Source of the DNA: Spinacia oleracea | Lineage: Eukaryota > Streptophyta > Magnoliopsida > Caryophyllales > Amaranthaceae | Length of the DNA: 64,000 nt | Reading direction: 5' to 3' | NCBI RefSeq assembly: GCF_020520425.1 | Contig: NC_079492.1 | Coordinates: forward strand, 138,760,361 to 138,824,360 | In this document: positions 42,847 to 52,741 of the stretch, in pieces | Layout: every line of letters starts with the position of its first letter | How positions within the stretch are numbered: position 1 is the stretch's first letter | Notes under the pieces: generated by a model | What the model was told of the DNA's origin: nothing | The model's database searches: none | Seen by the model: only the letters and a program-made list of their open reading frames with translations | Program-made: the position numbers and the translations under genes

Positions 42847-43205
42847 TGTTAGGGGCAACTTACCTATCAACTAATTCAAGAAAGTCAACTCATTGACTTT
42901 CTGTTAGTTAGTTAGCTAGTTGATGATGTGGCATCAGTTTTTGTTAAACAGAATTCTGTTATAGAATTCAGTTGCATTCTAGCTTATTGATTAAGCTAAG
43001 AAGTTGTATAAATGTACTCAATGATCTCTTGGATCAATTCATCGAATAACAACAACAATTTCTCATCATCTACTCTCAAACTTTCTATTCTCTTCTTTAT
43101 CTCTTATTCTGTTCCTTCTCTCAAATCTATCTTCTATCTTCATTCTTCCTCAAGAGTCGAATTGATCATTAGTTGATCATTACAGGATATTAGTGTCCTG
43201 TAACA
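42847..43205 (+). repeat. Gypsy 5' LTR
   Basis: TGTTAGGGGCAAC...CTGTAACA. TATA box TATAAAT at 43007-43013. Identical to 57560-57918 except TTGATTAAGC versus TTGATCAAGC and CTGTTCCTTC versus CTGTTTCTTC. Confidence 0.95.
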
Positions 43206-43206
43206 T

Positions 43207-43219
43207 TGGTATCAGAGCC
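43207..43219 (+). other. Gypsy primer-binding site
   Basis: TGGTATCAGAGCC one base after the LTR, matching the initiator tRNA-Met 3' end complement. Confidence 0.92.
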
Positions 43220-43296
43220 ACTGATTACTCAATCGATTGATAGTGGTTGTAGTAATCTCCAATAATCCTGGAGAACATTGGTTCTCGAACTAAAAA

Positions 43297-46200
43297 TTGA
43301 ATTTCTGGGGAATTTCAAAGCTGGCTCCATCTACTAGGAGGGCAATGGAGGAGCATCTGAAACAATTAGAGGAGAAAATGCGTGAGCAAACTCAGAAGGT
43401 GGAGAACCAATCTGCACAAATTGAAGATCAATCAAAGAAAATTGATGGTCTAATGACAGTATTGTTGGAGATGAGGAATCAGATGAAGGATTCCAGCGCA
43501 GAGAACAGCAGACATCATACTCCAAGAGAGGGTAATTCTCACAAAACTTTTAGCTATAATCCTAAGCTTTCTTTTCCAAAATTTGATGGTATCAACAGTA
43601 GAACATGGATTAAAAAGTGCAGTAGATACTTCAGTTTGTGTAATATCAGTGATGAGCATAAGGTGGATTTAGCTTCCTTGAATATGGTGGATAAGGCTGA
43701 AAAATGGGTTACAAGTTACCTATCTGTGAAAAGAAATGTGGATTGGGGGGAGTTCTGTCTTGATCTTTTTGCTAGGTTTAAAGATGTTAGGGGATCCAAT
43801 ACTGTTGAGCAATTTAACAAATTACAACAGACTGACTCAATTGAAGCTTATTTAGACAATTTTGAAGATTTGAAATCTGATGTTATGAATACTCATCATG
43901 ACCTGCCTGAGGATTATGTGTTGGAAAGCTTCATTGGGGGGTTAAATCCTACAGTGAAGCCTTTTGTCAAAGCATTTAGACCATCTACTATTGCTGAAGC
44001 AGTAGAGTTTGCTAGACTACAGGAGGAGCAGACTGCAGCCTTTACACAAAAATTATACACTCCAAAATCCTATCCTGTTTCCCAAAAGGCCATACAAGCT
44101 ATACCAGTTAGTACAAACAAACCTACAAATTCTAGCCTACCTGCTTTGCTACCCACCCCAAACACTAAACCCACTCAAATAGTGAAGTATAACCCAAGAT
44201 ATGCCAAGAATTTTAGGCATATCCCAGCAGATGTGAGAGCTGATAAGATAGCAAAAGGGTTGTGTTATTATTGTGATGCACCTTATGATAGAACTCATAA
44301 GTGTCAATTCAAAGAACCCCAACTCTTCACTGTAGAAATTTCTAGCAGTAATGAATACAAGAGTTCTGATTCCAGTGAGGAAGAACAAGATGAGTTGGAA
44401 GATGCTGGTCTGACAGACCCAATTTTATCCTTGAATGCATTATCTGGTAATCAAAACTTTCAGACTATGAGAGTCAAAGGCAACAGGCATAGTAAGATGT
44501 TTCATGTGCTGATTGATTCTGGTAGTACTCATAACTTTCTGGACCTAGAATTAGCTAAAAAGATGGGTTGTAAGATAGAATCCATTCCTTCTCAAGCAGT
44601 GACTGTGGCTGATGGGAATCACTTAGCCTGTCAACATGTGTGCAAGAGTTTTACTTGGGATATGCAGGGTAGAACATTTACAGCAGATATGATGTTGATC
44701 ACATTAGGAGGGTGTGACATGGTGTTAGGAGTCCAATGGTTGGCTACTTTGGGACCAATTTGCTGGGATTTCAAAGCTCTTTTGATGGAGTTCAGTCTGG
44801 GAGATTGTCAGTTTGTGTTAAAGGGTATTCATCCACAGAAAGTAAAGCTGGTGGAAGGAGCACCATCTGCAAAACTGATAAGTAATGCAGTACAATTATG
44901 TCTTTTGCAAGTTAGGGATATCACCTTCATGTCTGTTTCAGCTGAAGTGAGTCAATCACAAACTTCTAATGCTTTAGAAGAGTTGAAAGATCAGTACCAT
45001 GATATCTTTGCTGATCCAGAAGAGCTACCTCCACATAGAGGTGTGTTTGATCACACTATTCCTATGGAACCAAATGCTAGGCCAGTCAATATTAGGCCTT
45101 ACAGATACCCACTCAAGCAAAGAGATGTGATAGAACAATTGGTACAAGACATGCTTGAAAGGGGTGTAATCCAAAATAGTTCAAGTCCTTTTGCTTCCCC
45201 TGTGGTTCTGGTAGGAAAGAAGGATGGAACTTGGAGGTTATGTGTGGATTATAGAGAATTGAACAATAGGACAATTAAGAATAAATTTCCTATACCAGTT
45301 ATAGATGAGCTCATTGATGAACTGGCAGGTGCTGTGGTTTTCAGTAAACTAGATCTGAGAGCAGGATATCATCAGTTGAGAGTACATGAACAAGATGTGT
45401 ATAAAACTGCTTTCAAAACACACTCAGGACATTTTGAGTTCTTAGTCATGCCATTTGGCTTGACAAATGCTCCAGCATCTTTCCAAGTTGGATGTACAGT
45501 GTGTTTAAACCTCTTCTAAGGAGGTGTGTTTTGGTGTTTTTTGATGATATTCTAATTTACAGCAGAAGCAAGGAGGAACATTGGATACATTTGAAGCAAG
45601 TTTTTGAGTTGATGAGGGAGAATAAGATGTTTGCAAAAGCTAGTAAGTGTAGTTTTGCCATGGATAAGGTGGAATATTTGGGACACTTCATCTCTGCCAA
45701 AGGAGTTGAAACAGATCCAAACAAAATTGCTGCTGTAGAAAGTTGGCCTGTGCCTAAATCAGTCAAGGAATTAAGAAGTTTCCTTGGGTTGGTTTATCTA
45801 CTATAGAAAGTTTGTCAGACATTATTCCTTGATTAGTAAACCTTTGACTGAATTGTTAAAAAAGGGAGCTTTTGAATGGTCAGATGAAGCCAATTCTGCA
45901 TTTGTAAAACTGAAACAAGCACTTGTTACTGCACCAGTATTGGCTGTGCCAGATTTTTCTAAGGGCTTTATTGTTGAGATAGATGCTTCCAAAACTGGTA
46001 TTGGGGCTGTATTAATGCAAGAAAACCACCCCTTGGCTTACATCAGCAGAACTTTAGGTCCTAAATGGCAAAGATTGTCTGTGTATGAAAAAGAGCTTTT
46101 GGCTATAGTGTTTGCTGTGCAGAAGTGGGAGCAGTACCTGATGAGCTCTCATTTTACCATTAGGACAGATCAAAAGAGTCTAAAGTGGCTCTTACAACAA

Positions 46201-47212
46201 AAGGTATCTACTCCTTTTCAGCAGTTTTGGTTGTCCAAGCTTATGGGGTTTGATTATGACATTCAATACAAAGCTGGAAAAGAAAATTTGGCTGCTGATG
46301 CCTTGTCTAGGGTGCAAGGATCTTCTATTTTATGTCTAGCAATTTCAGTAGTTCAATCTGACCTCACTGCACTCATTCAAGCTAGTTATATGTTGGATGA
46401 TCATCTACAAGACATTATTACCAAGTTACAAAATGCTGAATCTGTGGATGGTTATACTTGGCAAGATGGGTTGCTTAGAAGGAAGGGTAAGTTGGTTTTG
46501 GGATCTGATCATGTTCTTAAAACCAAAGTGATTACTTGGTTGCATGCTTCTCCAGAGAGTGGTCATTCTGGTAGAGAATTAACAACAAAGAGGGTTCAGA
46601 ATTTGTTTTACTGGAAGGGTTTGACTGCTGATGTAAGGTTATTTGTTAGACAGTGTCAAGTGTGTCAAGCTTCTAAATATGATACTGCAGCTAGCCCTGG
46701 TTTACTACAACCTTTACCCATACCTGAAGAAGTTTGGTTTGATATCTCAATGGATTTTATCACTGGCTTACCCAAATCTGGGGGAAAAGATGTGATTTTT
46801 GTAGTGGTGGACAGGTTTAGTAAGTATGGTCACTTCATGGCTTTGTCTCATCCATATTCTGCAATTCAGGTGGCACAAGCATACCTTGACCATGTGTTCA
46901 AACTCCATGGATGGCCTAGAAGCATTGTTAGTGACAGAGATTCAGTTTTTCTAAGCCAATTCTGGAAGGGCTTGTTTAGTTTACATGGAACTGAGTTTTT
47001 GTTGTCATCTGCTTATCACCCTCAAACAGATGGTCAAACTGAGGTGGTGAACAGATGTATTGAGACATATTTGAGGTGTATGTGTAGTGATACACCTAAA
47101 GACTGGAATGCTTGGTTGCCAGTGGCTGAATGGTGGTATAATACCCACTTTCATTCTGCTACTCAGCTGACTCCCTATGAAATTGTGTATGGCCAGCCAC
47201 CACCTTTGCATT
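43297..47212 (+). pseudogene. Gypsy gag-pol, N-terminal part (gag, protease, RT, RNase H, most of integrase), two frameshifts
   Basis: Frame 1 (43297 to about 45487; the ATG at 43345, [12 protein letters not shown], may be the true start): coiled coil; gag capsid [16 protein letters not shown]; a non-standard zinc finger [14 protein letters not shown]; protease [12 protein letters not shown]; and the first half of RT ([35 protein letters not shown]). One base appears lost near 45488. The next frame carries catalytic FFDDILIYS. A second shift near 45785 (YRKFVRHYS region) leads into RNase H (LMQENHPLAYISRTLG) and integrase (HSGRELTTKRV, CQVCQASK, SMDFITGLPK, SDRDSVF, HPQTDGQTEVVN). Coding stops at 47212 inside YGQPPPLHL, where the copia element entered. 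Confidence 0.92.
47208..47212. repeat. Target-site duplication GCATT (left)
   Basis: Repeated at 56944-56948. Joining the gypsy coding at this point restores a continuous integrase frame. Confidence 0.92.
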
Positions 47213-48623
47213 TGTTAGGTTATGATACATATGACAATTCATAAATCATGCGGAAAAAACCATAAACCCAGGAAAACATATTATTTACACATAATCATTT
47301 AGCATAGATTAGATGCATACTCTTTGTTGCGTGCCTTCCCTAGCTGCGCCCGAACCGAACAAGAACAAGTCTTTAGGACTCCAAGTGTCGTCCCTCCGTA
47401 GATAGTCCACAGCACGTCCGGATCCGCCTTAAGATTGACCAACTAGAATCGCCCTTAAGGTACTATTATTTTCGGCACTTTATAGGCAAATGTGTGACTG
47501 AATTTTCTCTCAAAAACTCACTTTGAATACTTTGAAACTTGTGTTATAAATTGTGAGCCCTAGCCTCATATTTATAGCGGTATGGAAAGGGAATCGAAAT
47601 CCTATTCAGATACAAATTAATTAAACCTAGAATCCTACAAGAACTCTAATTTAATTAATTTATCAAATAGAATTAGGAATTTAATCATTAACCGAACTCT
47701 GCATGTTTTAGGAAACGTGCACGAACACAAACACTTGCACACACACGCACGGCAGCCACGATGGGCCCCATGCGTGCGCGCGAGCAGCAGCCCACTCAGC
47801 GCCCGCGCGCGCTGCGCGCTGCGCGTGCTGTGCGCGCTGTGCTCGCTGCGCGCAGCCTGCTGGGCCTGGCCTTGTGCTGGGCCTGGCGTTGCTGTTTGTG
47901 CGGCGCGCTTGGCTTGCTGGGCGATGGCCTGGCTTCGTGCTGGGCCTCGTCCGGCAGGCCTCGTCCGATGCTTATTCGTACGATGCGCTTCCGATTAAAT
48001 TTTCCGATTCCGGAATTCATTTCCGATACGAACAATATTTAATATTTCCGATTCCGGAATTAATTTCCGTTTCGAACAAATATTTAATATTTCCGTTTCC
48101 GGAATTATTTTCCGATTCCGGTAATATTTCCGATTCTGACAATATTTCCGTTTCTGGCAATATTTCCGATTCTGGCAATATTTCCATTTCCGATAATATT
48201 TTCCGACACGTACCATGTTTCCGTTTCCGGCAACATCTACGACTTGGATAATATTTATATTTCCGATACGATCCATATTTCCGTTTCCGGCAATATCATC
48301 GTTTCCGGAGTATTCATTCCTTGCCTGTGACGATCTTAGCTCCCACTGAAACCAAGATCCGTCGGTTCCGAATATTCATAGATGGAGTATTTAATGCTAT
48401 TAAATACTTGATCCGTTTACGTACTATTTGTGTGACCCTACGGGTTCAGTCAAGAGTAAGCTGTGGATTAATATCATTAATTCCACTTGAACTGAAGCGG
48501 CCTCTAGCTAGGCATTCAGCTCACTTGATCTCACTGAATTATTAACTTGTTAATTAATACTGAACCGCTTTTATTAGACTTATCATAGAATGCATACTTG
48601 GACCAAGGGCATTATTTCCTTCA
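47213..48623 (-). repeat. Copia 3' LTR (sense orientation)
   Basis: On the plus strand TGTTAGGTTATGATAC...ATTTCCTTCA. A GC-rich block at about 47755-47970 and an ATTTCCG-rich minisatellite at 47996-48325 lie within it. Confidence 0.93.
47996..48325. repeat. ATATTTCCG-type minisatellite in copia LTR
   Basis: About 18 irregular units built from AATATTTCCG(T/A)TTC(C/T)GG. The same array occurs at about 56315-56630 and, inverted, at about 60500-60830. Unit phrase and spacing vary between copies. Confidence 0.88.
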
Positions 48624-48640
48624 GTCTCCCACTTGTCCTT
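48624..48640 (-). other. Copia polypurine tract
   Basis: On the minus strand GGACAAGTGGGAGAC directly precedes the 3' LTR (TGAAGG). Confidence 0.8.
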
Positions 48641-48775
48641 AGGGACAAGTGTGCATTTCCTAATTCCTTTGTCGCTCGATGCTTGCTCTTGAACATAAGG
48701 TAAGAGTTGTCATCCTTATTATGTCCAGAGGTGTTCCTCGGTTTCAGAGTTCAACTGATCAAATAAACAGAGACA

Positions 48776-51700
48776 TCAAAGCCATTCTCCAATATGCTTG
48801 ATTCCCATAGCTGCAGTGTGCGAGTTGTGCTTCGCCTGCGGCAGAGGTTTAGTTAATGGATCTGATATGTTGTCATCAGTTCCAATTTTGCTTATCTCGA
48901 CTTCTTTTCTTTCAACGAACTCTCGTAGAAGGTGAAATCTACGAAGTACATGCTTGACTCTCTGGTGGTGTCTAGGCTCTTTTGCCTGTGCAATAGCTCC
49001 GTTATTATCACAATACAGGGCTATTGGTCCTTTAATGGAGGGGACTACACCAAGTTCTCCTATGAACTTCCTTAGCCATATAGCTTCCTTTGCTGCTTCA
49101 TGTGCAGCAATGTACTCCGCTTCAGTTGTAGAATCCGCAATGGTGCTTTGCTTAGCACTTTTCCAGCTTACTGCTCCTCCGTTGAGGCAGAAGACAAACC
49201 CAGACTGTGATCTGAAATCATCTTTGTCGGTTTGGAAACTTGCGTCCGTATAGCCTTTAACAATTAATTCATCATCTCCACCATAGACCAGGAAGTCATC
49301 TTTGTGCCTTTTCAGGTACTTCAGAATGTTCTTGGCAGCAGTCCAATGCGCCTCTCCTGGGTCTGACTGGTATCTGCTCGTAGCACTGAGTGCGTACGCA
49401 ACATCCGGGCGTGTACATATCATAGCATACATTATTGAACCAATCAATGATGCATATGGAATCCCATTCATTCGTCTACGCTCATCAAGTGTTTTTGGGC
49501 ACTGAGTCTTGCTTAGAGTCATTCCATGAGACATGGGTAGGTAGCCTCGCTTGGAGTCCGCCATCTTGAACCTATCAAGCACCTTATTGATATAAGTGCT
49601 TTGACTAAGTCCAATCATCTTTTTAGATCTATCTCTGTAAATCTTGATGCCCAATATGTACTGTGCTTCTCCTAGATCCTTCATCGAAAAACATTTCCCA
49701 AGCCAAATCTTGACAGAGTTCAACATAGGAATGTCATTTCCGATAAGCAATATGTCGTCGACATATAATACTAGGAAAGCAATTTTGCTCCCACTGACCT
49801 TCTTGTATACACAAGATTCGTCCGCGTTCTTGATGAAACCAAAGTCACTGACTGCTTCATCAAAACGTATATTCCAGCTCCTGGATGCCTGCTTCAATCC
49901 GTAGATTGACTTCTTTAGCTTGCATACCTTTTTAGCATTCTTTGGATCCTCAAAACCTTCAGGCTGTGTCATAAACACAGTTTCTGTTAAAACGCCGTTT
50001 AAGAAAGCAGTTTTGACATCCATCTGCCATATTTCGTAATCGTAATATGCAGCGATTGCTAACATTATTCGAATAGACTTTAGCATTGCAACTGGTGAAA
50101 AGGTTTCATCGTAATCCACACCGTGGACTTGCCTGTAACCTTTTGCAACCAATCTAGCTTTGAAAACTTCAAGTTTCCCATCCTTGTCCTTTTTCAGTTT
50201 GAAAACCCATTTGCTTCCAATGGCTTGGTAGCCATCTGGCAAATCGACCAAATCCCATACTTGGTTTTCAGACATGGAGTCTAATTCAGATTGCATGGCT
50301 TCTTGCCATTGCTTGGAGCTAGGGCTCGTCATAGCTTGCTTGTAAGTCGCAGGTTCATCACTTTCAAGTAATAGAACGTCATAGCTCTCGTTCGTCAAAA
50401 TACCTAAGTACCTTTCCGGTTGAGATCTATATCTTTGCGATCTACGCGGGGTAACATTTCTAGATTGACCATGATTCTCACCAGATTCTTCTAAAGATCT
50501 CTGAGTTTCATCCTGAATGTCATCCTGAGCATTCTCTAGAGTTTGTTGTTCGACTCGAATTTCTTCGAGGTCTACTTTTCTCCCACTTGTCATTTTGGAA
50601 ATGTGATCCTTCTCCAAAAAGACACCATCTCGAGCAACAAACACTTTGTTCTCAGATGTATTGTAGAAGTAATACCCCTTTGTTTCCTTTGGATAGCCCA
50701 CAAGGATACATTTGTCAGATTTTGGATGAAGTTTGTCTGAAATTAATCGTTTGACGTATACTTCACATCCCCAAATCTTAAGAAAAGACACATTTGGAGG
50801 CTTTCCAAACCATAATTCGTATGGAGTCTTTTCGACAGCTTTAGACGGAGCTCTATTTATAGTGAGTGCAGCTGTATTTAGTGCATGTCCCCAAAATTCT
50901 AATGGAAGTTCGGCCTGACCCATCATTGACCTGACCATGTCTAGCAAGGTTCTGTTCCTCCGTTCTGACACACCGTTCCATTGTGGTGTTCCAGGAGGAG
51001 TCAATTCTGATAGAATTCCACATTCTTTCAGATGGTCATCAAATTCATAGCTCAGATATTCACCGCCTCTATCAGACCGCAGTGCCTTAATCTTCTTGCC
51101 TAATTGATTCTCTACTTCACTCTGAAATTCCTTGAATTTGTCAAAGGATTCAGACTTATGCTTCATTAGGTAGACATAACCATACCTACTGAAGTCATCA
51201 GTGAAAGTGATAAAGTAGCTGAAACCACCTCTAGCATTTGTACTCATTGGTCCACATACATCTGTATGGATTAAACCCAATAGTTCATTTGCTCTTTCTC
51301 CAACTTTAGAGAAAGGTTGCTTCGTCATTTTGCCAAGTAAACATGATTCGCACTTACCATAATCCTCTAAGTCAAATGGTTCTAGAATTCCTTCCCTTTG
51401 AAGTCTTTCTAAGCGTTTCAAGTTTATATGGCCTAATCGACAATGCCACAGATAGGTGAGATCTGAATCATCCTTTTTGGCCTTTTTGGTATTTATGTTA
51501 TATACTTGTTTGTCGTGATCTAATAAATAAAGTCCATTGACTAATCTAGCAGATCCATAAAACATCTCTTTAAAATAAAACGAACAACTATTGTCTTTTA
51601 TTATAAAGGAAAATCCCTTAGCATCTAAGCAAGAAACTGAAATGATGTTTTTAGTAAGACTTGGAACATGGAAACATTCTTCCAGTTTCAAAACTAGCCC

Positions 51701-52741
51701 GGAGGGCAACGACAAATAGTAAGTTCCTACGGCTAATGCAGCAATCCGTGCTCCATTTCCCACTCGTAGGTCGACTTCACCCATGCTTAACTTTCTACTT
51801 CTTCTTAGTCCCTGTGGATTGGAACATAAGTGTGAGCCACAACCTGTATCTAATACCCAAGAAGTTGAATTAGCAAGTATACAGTCTATAACGAAAATAC
51901 CTGAAGATGGAACGACTGTTCCGTTCTTCTGATCTTCCTTTAGCTTCAAGCAATCTCTCTTCCAATGCCCCTTCTTCTTGCAGTAGAAGCATTCGGATTC
52001 AGAAGTGGGTTGACTGACCTTCCTCTTTGCAGATTTGGCGCCAGTTTGCTTAGTTGGGCTGGCCTTGTTGCCACCTTTCTTAGCATTCCTCTTCTTTCCA
52101 GATTTCTTGAACTTGCCCCCACGCACCATAAGCACATCCTGCTTATCACTTTTGAGCGTCTTTTCAGCGGTCTTCAGCATACCGTGAAGCTCAGTGAGCG
52201 TTTTGTCCAGACTATTCATACTGTAGTTCAGTTTGAACTGATCATACCCGCTATGAAGAGAATGGAGGATGGTGTCTATAGCCATTTCCTGAGAAAATTG
52301 CTGATCCAGCCGACTCATATTCTCAATGAGTCCAATCATTTTGAGAACATGTGGACTTACGGGCTCGCCTTTCTTAAGCTTGGTCTCAAGAATTTGCCTA
52401 TGAGTCTCGAATCTTTCGACTCGAGCCAAATCTTGGAACATGTTCTTCAACTCACTGATGATTGTGAAAGCATCTGAGTTGATGAACGTTTTCTGCAGAT
52501 CCGCACTCATGGTGGCGAGCATTAGACATTTCACATCCTTGTTGGCATCAATCCAACGATTGAGGGCTGCCTGAGTGACCCCGTCGCCTGCAGCTTCGGG
52601 CATCGCCTCATCTAGGACATACTCCTTTTCTTCCTGCATAAGAACTATTTGCAAGTTCCTTTGCCAGTCAAGGAAGTTTTTCCCGTTCAACTTCTCCTTT
52701 TCGAGAATTGATCGAATGTTGAATGAATTGTTGTTTGCCAT
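48776..52741 (-). CDS. Copia gag-pol polyprotein, intact
   Basis: 1321 codons in one frame, counted from MANNNSFNIRSILEKEKLNG; a 31-codon upstream extension from 52834 is judged unlikely. Order: copia gag with DWQRNLQIVLMQEEKEYVL; basic linker; zinc knuckle CFYCKKKGHWKRDC (about residues 251-264); protease WVLDTGCGSHLCSN (about 295-308); integrase zinc region WHCRLGH...CESCLLGK; core with LIHTDVCGPMS, DDFSRYGYVYL, DRGGEYLS and NGVSERRNRTLLD; RT with MDVKTAFLNGVLTET and YVDDILLIG; RNase H with GYTDASFQTDKDD, ADSTTEAEYIAAHEAAKEA and KHVLRRFHLLRE. All key residues are present and no stop interrupts it, so the copy appears coding-competent. Confidence 0.95.
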   Translation of the reverse strand: MANNNSFNIRSILEKEKLNGKNFLDWQRNLQIVLMQEEKEYVLDEAMPEAAGDGVTQAALNRWIDANKDVKCLMLATMSADLQKTFINSDAFTIISELKNMFQDLARVERFETHRQILETKLKKGEPVSPHVLKMIGLIENMSRLDQQFSQEMAIDTILHSLHSGYDQFKLNYSMNSLDKTLTELHGMLKTAEKTLKSDKQDVLMVRGGKFKKSGKKRNAKKGGNKASPTKQTGAKSAKRKVSQPTSESECFYCKKKGHWKRDCLKLKEDQKNGTVVPSSGIFVIDCILANSTSWVLDTGCGSHLCSNPQGLRRSRKLSMGEVDLRVGNGARIAALAVGTYYLSLPSGLVLKLEECFHVPSLTKNIISVSCLDAKGFSFIIKDNSCSFYFKEMFYGSARLVNGLYLLDHDKQVYNINTKKAKKDDSDLTYLWHCRLGHINLKRLERLQREGILEPFDLEDYGKCESCLLGKMTKQPFSKVGERANELLGLIHTDVCGPMSTNARGGFSYFITFTDDFSRYGYVYLMKHKSESFDKFKEFQSEVENQLGKKIKALRSDRGGEYLSYEFDDHLKECGILSELTPPGTPQWNGVSERRNRTLLDMVRSMMGQAELPLEFWGHALNTAALTINRAPSKAVEKTPYELWFGKPPNVSFLKIWGCEVYVKRLISDKLHPKSDKCILVGYPKETKGYYFYNTSENKVFVARDGVFLEKDHISKMTSGRKVDLEEIRVEQQTLENAQDDIQDETQRSLEESGENHGQSRNVTPRRSQRYRSQPERYLGILTNESYDVLLLESDEPATYKQAMTSPSSKQWQEAMQSELDSMSENQVWDLVDLPDGYQAIGSKWVFKLKKDKDGKLEVFKARLVAKGYRQVHGVDYDETFSPVAMLKSIRIMLAIAAYYDYEIWQMDVKTAFLNGVLTETVFMTQPEGFEDPKNAKKVCKLKKSIYGLKQASRSWNIRFDEAVSDFGFIKNADESCVYKKVSGSKIAFLVLYVDDILLIGNDIPMLNSVKIWLGKCFSMKDLGEAQYILGIKIYRDRSKKMIGLSQSTYINKVLDRFKMADSKRGYLPMSHGMTLSKTQCPKTLDERRRMNGIPYASLIGSIMYAMICTRPDVAYALSATSRYQSDPGEAHWTAAKNILKYLKRHKDDFLVYGGDDELIVKGYTDASFQTDKDDFRSQSGFVFCLNGGAVSWKSAKQSTIADSTTEAEYIAAHEAAKEAIWLRKFIGELGVVPSIKGPIALYCDNNGAIAQAKEPRHHQRVKHVLRRFHLLREFVERKEVEISKIGTDDNISDPLTKPLPQAKHNSHTAAMGIKHIGEWL

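Noticed and set aside
47717..48276. ORFs in the GC-rich and ATTTCCG blocks of the copia LTR
   Set aside because: Repeat-driven frames inside LTRs, repeated in each LTR copy with frameshifts (also 55966-56596 and 60560-61052).
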